A stretch of DNA of 64,000 bases, taken from assembly GCF_024127895.1 (NCBI RefSeq), contig NZ_JAMYBK010000001.1:310001-374000 (forward strand). Reading direction: 5' to 3'. This DNA comes from Pseudomonas guariconensis. GTDB lineage: Bacteria; Pseudomonadota; Gammaproteobacteria; Pseudomonadales; Pseudomonadaceae. This document shows, one piece after another, positions 40,217 through 49,854 of the stretch. Every line of letters starts with the position of its first letter. The first letter of the stretch is position 1. A model generated the notes under the pieces. That model was not told the DNA's origin, did not search any database, and was given only the letters and a program-made list of their open reading frames with translations. Both the position numbers and the translations under genes were made by a program.

Positions 40217-40759
40217 ATGGCCCAGCCGTCCACCACCTACAAATTCGAACTGAACCTGACCGATCTCGACCGCGGCGTGTACGAAAACGTCAGGCAGACC
40301 ATCGCCCGTCACCCCTCGGAGACCGAGGAACGCCTGGCCGTACGGCTGCTGGCCTACGCGCTCTGGTACAACGAGAACCTGGCGTTTGGCCGTGGCCTGT
40401 CGGATGTGGATGAAGCAGCCCTGTGGGAAAAGAGCCTGGATGACCGTGTCCTGCACTGGATCGAGGTCGGCCAGCCGGATGCCGAGCGCCTGACCTGGTG
40501 CTCGCGTCGCACCGAGCGCACCAGCCTGCTGGCCTACGGCAGCCTGCGGGTGTGGCAGAACAAGGTGGTGGATGCGGTCAAGGGCCTGAAGAACCTCAGC
40601 ATCGCCGCCGTGCCCCAGGAGGTGCTGGAGACCCTGGCCACGGACATGCCCCGCTCGATCAAGTGGGACGTGATGATCAGCGAAGGCACGGTATACGTCA
40701 CCGACGACCGCGGCCAGCACGAAGTGCAGCTGGAGTGGCTGCTCGGTGAGCGTGGCTGA
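40217..40759 (+). CDS. YaeQ family protein
   Basis: 180 residues. Starts with TYKFELNLTDLDRGVYE, continues HPSETEERLAVRLLAYAL and WIEVGQPD, the YaeQ signature. The fold is PD-(D/E)XK nuclease-like, but activity is unproven, and an old link to RfaH suppression was withdrawn to my recollection. Ends 30 nt before recJ and is likely in one transcript. Confidence 0.92.
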   Translation: MAQPSTTYKFELNLTDLDRGVYENVRQTIARHPSETEERLAVRLLAYALWYNENLAFGRGLSDVDEAALWEKSLDDRVLHWIEVGQPDAERLTWCSRRTERTSLLAYGSLRVWQNKVVDAVKGLKNLSIAAVPQEVLETLATDMPRSIKWDVMISEGTVYVTDDRGQHEVQLEWLLGERG

Positions 40760-40789
40760 CCTGTTCCCTACCTGACTGCCGAAGATCCC

Positions 40790-42499
40790 ATGCGTATCGA
40801 ACCTCGCCCCCTGCCGCCGAGCCTGCCGTTCCTGGGCAACCTGCCTCCCTTGTTGACCCGCCTGTATGCTGCCCGTGGCGTGCAGTCCGAAGCCGAGCTG
40901 GACAAGCGCCTGGCACGCCTGCTGCCCTTCCAGCAGCTCAAGGGCATCGACGCTGCGGTGCAGTTGCTGGTCGAAGCCCTCGACCAGCGCCAGCGTATCC
41001 TCATCGTCGGTGACTTCGATGCCGATGGCGCCACCGCCAGTACGGTCGGCGTGCTCGGCCTGCGCCTGCTGGGCGCGGCCCAGGTCGACTACCTGGTGCC
41101 CAACCGCTTCGAGTACGGCTATGGCCTGACCCCGGAGATCGTCCAGGTGGCCTTGCAGCGCGAGCCGCAGTTGCTGATCACCGTCGACAACGGCATCTCC
41201 AGCGTGGAGGGGGTGGCCGCAGCCAAGGCCGCCGGGCTCAAGGTGCTGGTCACCGACCACCACCTGCCCGGCGAGCAGTTGCCGCAAGCCGACGCCATCG
41301 TCAACCCGAACCAGCCGGGGTGCGATTTCCCGAGCAAGGCCCTGGCGGGGGTCGGGGTGATCTTCTACGTGCTCATGGCGCTGCGCGCGCGCCTGCGCGA
41401 CCTGGGGCGCTACGACAACCAGCCGCAGCCGAACATCGGCGAGCTGCTCGACCTGGTGGCGCTGGGCAGCGTGGCCGACGTGGTGCCGCTGGACGCCAAC
41501 AACCGCATCCTGGTCCACCAGGGCCTCGAGCGTATCCGCGCCGGCCGTGCCCGGCCCGGGATCAAGGCGATCCTCGAGGTGGCCCGGCGTGACCATCGGC
41601 GCATCACCTCCACCGACTTGGGCTTCATTCTCGGGCCGCGGTTGAACGCCGCCGGGCGCCTGGACGACATGAGCCTGGGTATCGAATGCCTGCTCTGCGA
41701 CGATCCGGCCCAGGCCCTGGACATGGCACGCGAGCTGGATGCCTTGAACCAGGACCGCAAGTCCATCGAACAGGGCATGCAACGCGAGGCGCTGGCCCAG
41801 CTCAAGGACCTGCCGGTAGAGTCCATGCCCTATGGTCTGTGCCTGTTCGATGCGGACTGGCACCAGGGGGTGATCGGCATCCTCGCCTCGCGTCTGAAGG
41901 AGCGCTACCACCGCCCGACCATCGCCTTTGCCGATGCCGGGGAGGGCATGCTCAAGGGCTCGGCGCGCTCGGTGCCGGGTTTTCACATCCGCGATGCGCT
42001 GGATGCGGTGGCAGCGCGCCATCCGCAGTTGATCAGCAAGTTTGGCGGGCATGCCATGGCCGCCGGCCTGTCGCTGCCAGCAGACAACTTCCCGGCTTTC
42101 GCCCAGGCCTTCGACGAGGAGGTTCGCCGCCAGCTGCGCGAGGAGGACCTGACCGGGCGCTTGCTGTCCGACGGTACCCTGGCAGTGGAGGAGTTCCACC
42201 TGGACCTGGCGCGTGCCCTGCGCCATGCCGGGCCCTGGGGGCAGCACTTTCCCGAGCCGCTGTTCCACGGCGTGTTCCAGTTGGTCGAGCAACGGGTGGT
42301 GGGCGAGCGGCACTTGAAGGTGGTGCTCAAGAGCGAGTGTGGCTCGGTGCGGCTGGACGGCATTGCCTTCGGCATCGACCGCGAGGTGTGGCCGAACCCG
42401 ACCGTGCGCTGGGTCGAGTTGGCCTACAAGCTGGATGTGAACGAGTTCCGTGGCAATGAAAGCGTACAGTTGATGATTGCCCACATGGAGCCGCGCTGA
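40790..42499 (+). CDS. recJ: Single-strand exonuclease RecJ
   Basis: 569 residues. 5'-3' ssDNA exonuclease of mismatch, recombination and base-excision repair. DHH motifs: VGDFDADGATAS, TVDNGISS and VTDHHLPG; then GPRLNAAGRLDD and the DHHA1 motif GGHAMAAGLSL, followed by a C-terminal OB-like domain. Immediately downstream, composition changes into the 42751-44800 cassette. Confidence 0.97.
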   Translation: MRIEPRPLPPSLPFLGNLPPLLTRLYAARGVQSEAELDKRLARLLPFQQLKGIDAAVQLLVEALDQRQRILIVGDFDADGATASTVGVLGLRLLGAAQVDYLVPNRFEYGYGLTPEIVQVALQREPQLLITVDNGISSVEGVAAAKAAGLKVLVTDHHLPGEQLPQADAIVNPNQPGCDFPSKALAGVGVIFYVLMALRARLRDLGRYDNQPQPNIGELLDLVALGSVADVVPLDANNRILVHQGLERIRAGRARPGIKAILEVARRDHRRITSTDLGFILGPRLNAAGRLDDMSLGIECLLCDDPAQALDMARELDALNQDRKSIEQGMQREALAQLKDLPVESMPYGLCLFDADWHQGVIGILASRLKERYHRPTIAFADAGEGMLKGSARSVPGFHIRDALDAVAARHPQLISKFGGHAMAAGLSLPADNFPAFAQAFDEEVRRQLREEDLTGRLLSDGTLAVEEFHLDLARALRHAGPWGQHFPEPLFHGVFQLVEQRVVGERHLKVVLKSECGSVRLDGIAFGIDREVWPNPTVRWVELAYKLDVNEFRGNESVQLMIAHMEPR

Positions 42500-42640
42500 C
42501 GGCAATTTTTGCGGGAACGGCGGTTTTGCGAAAGTGCTCTATGCACAACCGGTACGATTCGATGTCGAGCCACGAGCCAAAGCGATGGCACGCGATGCGG
42601 TCGGGCGGCGGCGCTCGATCTCTAAAAGCTTGCGCGATCT

Positions 42641-42683
42641 TGTGGGAGCGGGCTTGCCCGCGAACACCGGCGTAGCCGGTGCC
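42641..42683. repeat. Single REP copy at the edge of the cassette
   Basis: TGTGGGAGCGGGCTTGCCCGC followed by a CACCGGC/GCCGGTG stem. Unpaired, unlike most REPs here. It lies between recJ and the AT-richer genes. Confidence 0.75.
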
Positions 42684-42750
42684 ATACACCGCATTGACTC
42701 CATGGCGGGCAATGCCCCGCAGCAGCCTGAGCTAGCTGAGGAGCAAGCGG

Positions 42751-43311
42751 TTATGAGCTGAACGTCGCCTGCTGCTTTTTACGCTGCCGGTTTTGCCAGT
42801 GCATCACGCCTGCCGCGATAAATGAGGCCAGGCCAAGCGTGGAAAAGAATACGATCCCCTCCACCGATTGTCGGTTGTACGTCTCGATCACATACTGTTT
42901 AAGTGCCGGGTCGTACAGGGTTTCGTCGCTAGCCGACAACCGCCTGACAATTGGCCCGGACAAAGCATCTTCGACTTCCACGAATAACGGCGTCGTCTTG
43001 CTGATTTTAGCGGCGTCGTAGCGAGCTTTGTGCGCGTATACCCAAGTTTTAACTGGTTGTCTCTCTGGTTGTTTGTACACAATGGCAAATGAGTAAAGTG
43101 ACTTGTCATGCCGCCAGGTTTCAGGGTTGGATGCTAGCGCGGCCGGAGCGCGTACCCATGGAGAGGTTGCTGGTTGGGTGCTTTTTTCCCAATTCATAAA
43201 AAATAAGGGTAAAAAACAAAGAAAGATGAACCCCGCGAACAGCATGCAGGTGACACGCTTATGCGGTTCTAATGCCTGCATCATTTTTATCCAGGCTCGC
43301 CAAGTCAGCAT
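42751..43311 (-). CDS. Two-helix membrane protein of the acquired cassette
   Basis: 186 residues, not recognised. Membrane helix at about 20-40 (CMLFAGFIFLCFLPLFF), a soluble region 42-148 rich in charged and aromatic residues that would be periplasmic, and a second helix at 150-171, ending in a basic tail RQRKKQQ. This topology with a C-terminal helix recalls DUF3592-like proteins and some immunity proteins against pore-forming effectors; that is a guess. It starts 29 nt after the stop of the hydrophobic protein with a GAGAGAAG ribosome site. Base use is clearly more AT-rich than recJ. Confidence 0.7.
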   Translation of the reverse strand: MLTWRAWIKMMQALEPHKRVTCMLFAGFIFLCFLPLFFMNWEKSTQPATSPWVRAPAALASNPETWRHDKSLYSFAIVYKQPERQPVKTWVYAHKARYDAAKISKTTPLFVEVEDALSGPIVRRLSASDETLYDPALKQYVIETYNRQSVEGIVFFSTLGLASFIAAGVMHWQNRQRKKQQATFSS

Positions 43312-43340
43312 CGGTGGACTTCTCTCGATAATTATTTGAT

Positions 43341-44210
43341 TTAGTTGTATTTATCTTGCTGGGGTGCGGAGCAGCAAGCGTATTTGTCCTGGCCTCCACC
43401 CACCACGGTAGTAATCGAGGGCATGGGGTCCGCCGATGGTTTTCCGTTAACACTCTCGATTCCCACAGTTATCGTAGCCCCTCCTTGATTGACAGGAGGT
43501 GGAGGCAGCACGATAGGCGGATTTAAGCCGCCATGTATAATCGGCCGATTATCATGGCTGATCTGGAATAACTCCAGCTTTCTAGTACCTGGGTGAATTT
43601 CCATTGTTTCGGGATGCCATGTGATGACTTGTATCAAGCCTCCGAAGTGATTTTTTATGGATTCTGGATTCGTAATTACTAGGTTTGGAGCTAATAAAGG
43701 TGTTTGGGGCTCTTGTTTTATGTCGTGTTTTTTCAGGTTTTCTATTATAGGGGTGACCGTATTTTTAATTTTTTTTGCTAGCTCTGAGTTGTAAGTACTT
43801 ACTAAACTGGCACCCAATGCCACGACGGTGAAAGCGCCTGCGGTCAAAGGAGTACCCGCCAATATGGCGAATCCCGCGACTACACCCGCTACGTTACCCA
43901 CAAGGCTGACGTAATCCCCAAATTCCAGCTTTTTGTCAGGGTGGTACTCGGCAACAATCTTCAAGAATGTCACCGTGCCCGCCAAGGTGTTGGTCACGAT
44001 ATTGATAAAAGGCACCGCACCCGCAGTCATCAGCGTAACCGACAGCACAGAAGCAACCGCGCTGCTCGTTTGGGCACCCTGCACCACAAGTGAGAAGCCC
44101 TGCTTGTCAGTCTTGAATTGATCATGTACTGCGGCGGCTGCGCCCGCTTGAAATCCGGGCTTCCCAACCCTGTCTACCATAGCGACGAATATTTCAACTC
44201 GATTGGTCAT
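43341..44210 (-). CDS. Hydrophobic protein with proline-rich tail, function unknown
   Basis: 289 residues with no family I can name with certainty. Gly/Ala-rich N-terminus (20-30); two long hydrophobic regions, about 47-88 and 97-140, that could form helical hairpins; a basic linker NSELAKKIKN; then a soluble C-terminal part with Pro-rich 231-239 (PPIVLPPPP) and a terminal CC pair (279-280). No signal peptide. Similar hydrophobic hairpins occur in membrane-inserting effectors, hence a possible toxin. Its ATG overlaps the upstream oxygenase stop (ATGA), so the two are translationally coupled. Strongly AT-rich stretches (for example 43735-43790) point to horizontal gain. Confidence 0.7.
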   Translation of the reverse strand: MTNRVEIFVAMVDRVGKPGFQAGAAAAVHDQFKTDKQGFSLVVQGAQTSSAVASVLSVTLMTAGAVPFINIVTNTLAGTVTFLKIVAEYHPDKKLEFGDYVSLVGNVAGVVAGFAILAGTPLTAGAFTVVALGASLVSTYNSELAKKIKNTVTPIIENLKKHDIKQEPQTPLLAPNLVITNPESIKNHFGGLIQVITWHPETMEIHPGTRKLELFQISHDNRPIIHGGLNPPIVLPPPPVNQGGATITVGIESVNGKPSADPMPSITTVVGGGQDKYACCSAPQQDKYN

Positions 44211-44800
44211 GGTATGTGATCCTTGTTGATTGTCTTGAATGCAATGGTGGTGCGCAGGCGGTCGCAGTCTATGGCTGGCGATTTGGCACGGTGCGGCATT
44301 TCACCATTGAAGATGGCAATGCGTCTCGGTTTGGGAAGTGCAGCAGTAATAATGTCTGTCTTGGCGTCATTGCAGAACAAAAGTTCGCCGCCCCATGTCG
44401 TAGCCCAATAGTCATTACAAAAAAGGACTGCGGTATGGCCCGGCTCGCTTGGCAGGTTATCTCGGTGAATCGGGCTGTCCTGCCCGAAGGTCTGACCGTT
44501 CGCATAGACACCGAGCAATCTGGAATTTTTCATATACACAGCACATAGGCGTTTCCAGATGTTGATAAGAAACCCCCAGCGCTCGTTAATGGCCAGCTCT
44601 TTTTCACAGCATTCCAGTGCCTCTCGTTTGCTTCCTGCAATGAAAAAGTGCCAGCAGGGGCGAGCGAAGGGCGTGGAGTTTACTGGCCAGTCATATCTCC
44701 AGAGCGCATCTGAGAACGCGTGGTCAAGCTGGGCTTGCTCCGTTGGTGTTATGGCGTTGTCAATGATCTTTACATCTTCAGATGTGAATTGCCTTTTCAT
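44207..44800 (-). CDS. 2OG-Fe(II) oxygenase (prolyl-hydroxylase-like)
   Basis: 197 residues. The C-terminal half has the double-stranded beta-helix iron site: YANGQTFGQDSPIHRD giving H112-x-D114, WGGELLFCND, then FNGEMPHRA with distal H170 and the 2OG-binding Arg at 181 or 183 (DRLRTTIAFK). This resembles P4H-type dioxygenases using O2 and 2-oxoglutarate to hydroxylate protein or small-molecule substrates. First gene of a three-gene unit, overlapping the next by four bases, so the downstream protein is the obvious candidate substrate (inference). Confidence 0.82.
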   Translation of the reverse strand: MKRQFTSEDVKIIDNAITPTEQAQLDHAFSDALWRYDWPVNSTPFARPCWHFFIAGSKREALECCEKELAINERWGFLINIWKRLCAVYMKNSRLLGVYANGQTFGQDSPIHRDNLPSEPGHTAVLFCNDYWATTWGGELLFCNDAKTDIITAALPKPRRIAIFNGEMPHRAKSPAIDCDRLRTTIAFKTINKDHIP

Positions 44801-45277
44801 CAGCTGTGTCTCTATAGCGCATATGAATATTTCCTCGTAGGTTGCTGGCGAGGTTGCCGGAGGCGCTGGCGCAAGTAGACGTTAGAGACTGTGCACTGTG
44901 CGGGCGATAGGATGTCGGAGTTGCTGATTGAGAAGAGTTTCCCAAGCATATGTAGCTATTAAGGTAACTGCTTGTGGGAAGTCTCTCATTGCCCCGACAT
45001 CCCAGGGGCTGCAAGGTCGGTACGGTAACCCATATGCGTGGAGGAATTATCTGCTCGGGGAGTGTTTTCGCTTTCGGAATGCCGAGCCTGTCTGTGGGCT
45101 CGGCCAGGGCTGCTGAGTGTCTGCCTCCAGCAAGGCATCTGGCGTCCGCCCCAACATCCCACGGAACCACTCCCCCACCCAATCTGGTCTAGTCTGAAGA
45201 TTGACCGGACCCGGGCCAGGGACGTGCAATTGAGTGTCCGGGCCGGATCACCATTGGAGTCCTTGGGAGGTGCCCTC
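44801..45277. other. 477-nt gap upstream of the cassette, no convincing gene
   Basis: Contains the promoter region of the oxygenase operon (leftward) and of the old-yellow-enzyme gene (rightward). Short frames on both strands have no recognised similarity and poor codon character. Its main structure is the hairpin at 44910-45002; near the right end GGACCCGGGCC and GTCCGGGCC are related sequences at 45209 and 45235. Confidence 0.6.
44910..45002. other. Long imperfect hairpin
   Basis: Nested complementary segments: GGATGTCGG (44910-44918) with CCGACATCC (44994-45002); AGAG with CTCT; TTCCCAAGCA (44939-44948) with TGCTTGTGGGAA (44969-44980, one 2-nt bulge). This could be a structured RNA, an operator or the end of a lost mobile element. 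Confidence 0.45.
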
Positions 45278-46384
45278 ATGAGCCTGCTGCTCGAGCCTTA
45301 CACCCTGCGTCAGCTGACCCTGCCCAACCGTATCGCCGTTTCCCCCATGTGCCAGTATTCCGCCGTCGACGGCCTGGCCAACGACTGGCACCTGGTGCAC
45401 CTGGGCAGCCGTGCCGTTGGTGGCGCAGGCCTGGTGTTCACCGAGGCCACTGCCGTGACCGCGGACGGACGCATCAGCGCCGAGGATCTGGGCCTGTGGA
45501 ACGATGCACAGATCCCGCCGTTGCAGCGCATCACCCGCTTCATCACCGCCCAGGGCGCCGTGCCGGGCATCCAGCTGGCCCATGCCGGGCGCAAGGCCAG
45601 CACCTACCGGCCTTGGCTGGGCAAGCATGGCAGCGTCAGCGTGGAGGAGGGCGGCTGGCAGCCGGTCGGCCCGTCGAGGATCGCCTTCGATCCGGAACAC
45701 ACCGTACCCCATGAACTGACCGAGGATGAGATCGGCGGTATCGTCCAGGCATTCGCCGATGCTGCCCGCCGCGCCTTGAGCGCAGGCTTCAAGGTGGCCG
45801 AAGTGCATGCCGCCCATGGTTACCTGCTGCACCAGTTCCTCTCGCCGCTGAGCAACCAGCGCCGAGACCGCTATGGCAGTTGCTTCGAGAACCGCATCCG
45901 CCTGACCCTGGAGGTGACCGAGGCGGTGCGCAAGGTCTGGCCACAGGAGTTGCCGTTGTTCGTGCGGGTATCGGCCACCGATTGGGTCGAGGATGGCTGG
46001 AATCCGGACGAAACCGTCGAACTGGCCCGGCGCCTGCGGGCGATCGGGGTGGACCTGATCGACGTTTCCTCCGGCGGCACCTCGGTCAATGCCGAGATCC
46101 CTACCGGCCCTGGCTACCAGACCCGTTTTGCCGAGCGGGTACGCAAGGAGTCGGAGATCGCTACCGGCACTGTCGGCATGATCACCGAACCGGCCCAGGC
46201 CGAGCATATTCTGCGCACCGGGCAGGCCGACATCATCTTCCTGGCCCGCGAGCTGCTGCGTGACCCGTACTGGCCGTTGCACGCCGACGATGACCTGGGC
46301 GGCAACAAGGCGACGTGGCCGGCGCAATACCAGCGGGCCACCAGCCGGGCGAACCCGATCCACGAGTCAGACCTGCGGGAATAG
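45278..46384 (+). CDS. Old-yellow-enzyme family NADH:flavin oxidoreductase
   Basis: 368 residues. FMN-dependent reductase of activated alkenes or nitro compounds using NAD(P)H. TIM-barrel signatures: PMCQY with the Cys that tunes FMN in YqjM/XenA-type enzymes, HAGRKAS, the active-site HAAHGYLLHQFLSPLSN, and the late phosphate-binding VGMITEP. The composition is again typical of the chromosome. GGGAGG lies 8 nt before ATG 45278. Subclass is YqjM-like; the physiological substrate is unknown. Confidence 0.93.
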   Translation: MSLLLEPYTLRQLTLPNRIAVSPMCQYSAVDGLANDWHLVHLGSRAVGGAGLVFTEATAVTADGRISAEDLGLWNDAQIPPLQRITRFITAQGAVPGIQLAHAGRKASTYRPWLGKHGSVSVEEGGWQPVGPSRIAFDPEHTVPHELTEDEIGGIVQAFADAARRALSAGFKVAEVHAAHGYLLHQFLSPLSNQRRDRYGSCFENRIRLTLEVTEAVRKVWPQELPLFVRVSATDWVEDGWNPDETVELARRLRAIGVDLIDVSSGGTSVNAEIPTGPGYQTRFAERVRKESEIATGTVGMITEPAQAEHILRTGQADIIFLARELLRDPYWPLHADDDLGGNKATWPAQYQRATSRANPIHESDLRE

Positions 46385-46449
46385 TATCGGCGCCTTTGTG
46401 GGCAAGCCCCAATGCCGGGTGACACTGGGGCTGCTTGGCAGCCCCAGGC

Positions 46450-47874
46450 TCAATGCCTGATCATCACATGCCGCACGCAGGTGTAGTCCTCCAGCCCATA
46501 CATGGACATGTCCTTGCCATACCCCGAGTGTTTCTGCCCGCCATGGGGCATTTCGCTGACCAGCATGAAGTGGGTATTGACCCAGGTGCAGCCGTACTGC
46601 AGGCGTGCCGCCAGGCGGTGGGCGCGGCCGGTGTCGCGGGTCCATACCGATGAGGCCAGGCCATAGTCCGAGTCGTTGGCCCACTCCAGGGCCTGGGCTT
46701 CATCGTTGAAGCGCGTCACCGAGACCACCGGGCCGAACACTTCGTGGCGGACGATCTCGTCATCCTGCAGCGCATCGGCCAGCACCGTCGGCTCGAAGTA
46801 GAACCCCTCGCCCGGCAGGGCTTTGCCGCCGGTCACCAGGCGGATGTGGGGTTGGGCGATGGCCCGCTGCACCAGGCCGGCGACCTTGTCGCGGTGCTGG
46901 GCGCTGATCAACGGCCCCAGCTCGGTCTCGGGATCGTCCTGCAGGCCAGGCCTGAGGCTGGCCACCGCCTCGCCCAGGCGTTCGACGAAACGCTCGTAGA
47001 TACCGTCCTGCACATACAGGCGGCAGGCGGCGGTGCAGTCCTGGCCGGCATTGTAGAAACCGAAGGTGCGGATACCCTCGATGGCGGCGTCCAGGTCGGC
47101 GTCGTCGAACACCAGCACCGGCGCCTTGCCGCCGAGCTCCATGTGCAGGCGCTTCACGCTGCTGGCCGTGGCGCCGATGATGTGCGCGCCGGTGGGGATC
47201 GAGCCGGTCAGCGAGACCATGCGTACCTTGGGATGGGTGACCAGCGGTGTGCCCACGGTCGGGCCGCGACCGAACAGGATGTTGAGCACACCTGGCGGCA
47301 GGATGTCCTTGGCCAATTCTGCCAGGCGCAGGGCGGTCAGGGGCGTCAGCTCCGAAGGCTTGAGCACCACGGTGTTGCCTGCCGCCAGGGCAGGGGCGAC
47401 CTTCCAGGCGAGCATCATCAACGGGTAGTTCCACGGCGCGATGGAGGCGACCACCCCCAGCGGGTCGCGACGGATCATCGAGGTGTGCCCCGGCAGGTAC
47501 TCGCCAGCCGCCGAGCCGCCCAGGCAACGGGCTGCGCCGGCGAAGTAGCGGAATACGTCGACGATGGCCGGTAACTCGTCGCCGAGCACCGCGGCGAAAG
47601 GCTTGCCGCAGTTCTGCGACTCCAGCCGGGCCAGTTCCTCGGCATGCCGTTCGAGGGTATCGGCCAGCGCCAGCAAGGCCAGGGAGCGGTCCTTGGGGCT
47701 GGTCTGCGACCAGTTGTCGAACGCCTGGTCGGCGGCACGCACGGCGGCGTCGACCTGGGCTTCGGTCGCTTCGCCGATCTGCGCCAGGGCGCTGCCCAGG
47801 GCCGGGTTCAGCACGGTCCAGGTGGGGCCTTCGCCGGCCACCAGGCGACCGTTGATCAGCATTTGGGTATGCAT
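46450..47874 (-). CDS. Aldehyde dehydrogenase, gamma-aminobutyraldehyde type
   Basis: 474 residues, matching the length of 4-aminobutyraldehyde dehydrogenases (PatD/YdcW-like) of putrescine degradation. ALDH features: [11 protein letters not shown], the catalytic Glu in MELGGKAP, the catalytic Cys in GQDCTAACR, and [12 protein letters not shown] 47874 ([10 protein letters not shown]) is the family-like start. No transaminase gene adjoins, so the substrate is inferred from similarity only. Confidence 0.88.
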   Translation of the reverse strand: MHTQMLINGRLVAGEGPTWTVLNPALGSALAQIGEATEAQVDAAVRAADQAFDNWSQTSPKDRSLALLALADTLERHAEELARLESQNCGKPFAAVLGDELPAIVDVFRYFAGAARCLGGSAAGEYLPGHTSMIRRDPLGVVASIAPWNYPLMMLAWKVAPALAAGNTVVLKPSELTPLTALRLAELAKDILPPGVLNILFGRGPTVGTPLVTHPKVRMVSLTGSIPTGAHIIGATASSVKRLHMELGGKAPVLVFDDADLDAAIEGIRTFGFYNAGQDCTAACRLYVQDGIYERFVERLGEAVASLRPGLQDDPETELGPLISAQHRDKVAGLVQRAIAQPHIRLVTGGKALPGEGFYFEPTVLADALQDDEIVRHEVFGPVVSVTRFNDEAQALEWANDSDYGLASSVWTRDTGRAHRLAARLQYGCTWVNTHFMLVSEMPHGGQKHSGYGKDMSMYGLEDYTCVRHVMIRH

Positions 47875-48071
47875 GCGTCCATCCTCCGTAGGGGGGGTGC
47901 GCGCGACGACCACCCACGTGGGCGCGGCACGACCGTGATCCACCAGACTAGAAGCTGGTGCCGCCGGCGACAAATGACACATCGAGCAACATTCGGATGC
48001 AAATGCGTTAAGCGAGGATTCAGCCTCCGGGCCTACTCTGGGGTTTTCCTTTCCCCAGGAGGTAACGCCAG

Positions 48072-48797
48072 ATGAACACCCGTGGCCTGCTCGACCAACT
48101 GCTCAAGTCCGGACAGACGCTGTTGCAGAACCAGCAAGGCAAGGGCGGGGCGGGCAAGGTGCCTGGCCTTGGCGACCTGCTCGGCGGCCAGGCGGGCAAG
48201 GGCGGTGGCCTTGGCAGCCTGCTCTCGGGCGCCGGCGGCGGTGCCCTGGCAGCCGGTGCCATGGGCTTGCTGCTGGGCAACAAGAAAGCGCGCAAGTACG
48301 GCGGCAAGGTGCTGACCTACGGAGGCCTGGCCGCCCTCGGCGTGCTGGCCTACAAGGCCTACGGCAACTGGCAGGCGCGCCAGGGCGAAGGCCAGCCCCA
48401 GGAACCCCGGACCCTCGATCGCCTGCCGCCGGCCCAGGCCGAGCAGCATAGCCAGGCGGTCCTGCGTGCCCTGGTGGCGGCCGCCAAGTCCGATGGCCAC
48501 ATCGACGAGCGCGAACGTGCCTTGATCGAGGGCGAATTCGTCAGGCTCGACGACGATCGCGAGCTGCAGCACTGGCTGCACGCCGAGCTGAACAAGCCGC
48601 TGGACCCGGCCGAGGTGGCCAGTGCCGCGCAGACGCCGGAGATGGCTGCCGAGATGTACCTGGCCAGCGTGATGATGGTCGACCAGGAGAACTTCATGGA
48701 GCGTGCCTACCTGGACGAACTGGCACGCCAGCTGCGCCTGGAGCCGACCCTGCGCCAGGAGCTGGAGGAGCAGGTCAGGCTTGCCGCCGGGCAGTGA
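48072..48797 (+). CDS. DUF533 (YebE/TerB-like) inner-membrane protein
   Basis: 241 residues. Gly-rich N-terminal half with [20 protein letters not shown] and a short hydrophobic segment ([14 protein letters not shown]), then a TerB-like helical domain with [18 protein letters not shown], which carries the acidic metal-binding-like residues. The E. coli homologue YebE responds to envelope stress; function unknown. Excellent GGAGGT ribosome site. Confidence 0.88.
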   Translation: MNTRGLLDQLLKSGQTLLQNQQGKGGAGKVPGLGDLLGGQAGKGGGLGSLLSGAGGGALAAGAMGLLLGNKKARKYGGKVLTYGGLAALGVLAYKAYGNWQARQGEGQPQEPRTLDRLPPAQAEQHSQAVLRALVAAAKSDGHIDERERALIEGEFVRLDDDRELQHWLHAELNKPLDPAEVASAAQTPEMAAEMYLASVMMVDQENFMERAYLDELARQLRLEPTLRQELEEQVRLAAGQ

Positions 48798-48844
48798 TGC
48801 TGTGATAGAGGGCATTGCCTAATGCCAGTCGGTTAAGCGGCATT

Positions 48845-48964
48845 GGGGGCGCTTCGCGCCCCATCGCCGGCAAGCCGGCCACAGGGGCACTGGTGCTCAC
48901 ACATGGGGTGCCATGTAGAGAACCGTGTGGTGGGCTTGCCGGCGATGGGCTGCAAGGCAGCCCC
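48845..48964. repeat. REP pair, GCCGGCAAGCCGGC type
   Basis: Inverted copies of CATCGCCGGCAAGCCGGCC with GGGGCGC/GCAGCCCC-like outer stems and a spacer of about 50 nt, between the convergent DUF533 and rsmJ genes. Confidence 0.85.
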
Positions 48965-48977
48965 AAGCCCAGCCCGA

Positions 48978-49781
<804 letters not shown>

Positions 49782-49854
49782 TTAATGAAACCCCGGCCAC
49801 GGCCGATATACGCAGTACTCGCTATTCTGCCAGAGCACAACGCGCGCGACTGCC

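Noticed and set aside
40178..42505. 775-codon open frame antisense to recJ and the yaeQ-family gene
   Set aside because: Composition shadow; both sense genes have full catalytic or family motifs.
42477..42761. 94-codon plus-strand frame overlapping the recJ end
   Set aside because: It is read straight through a REP copy (translating to VGAGLPANTG); similar peptides arise wherever REP is translated, so coding is unlikely.
44778..45182. 134-codon minus-strand frame upstream of the oxygenase, and a 72-codon plus-strand frame at 44974
   Set aside because: No similarity, poor codon character, and both run across the long hairpin; treated as non-coding.
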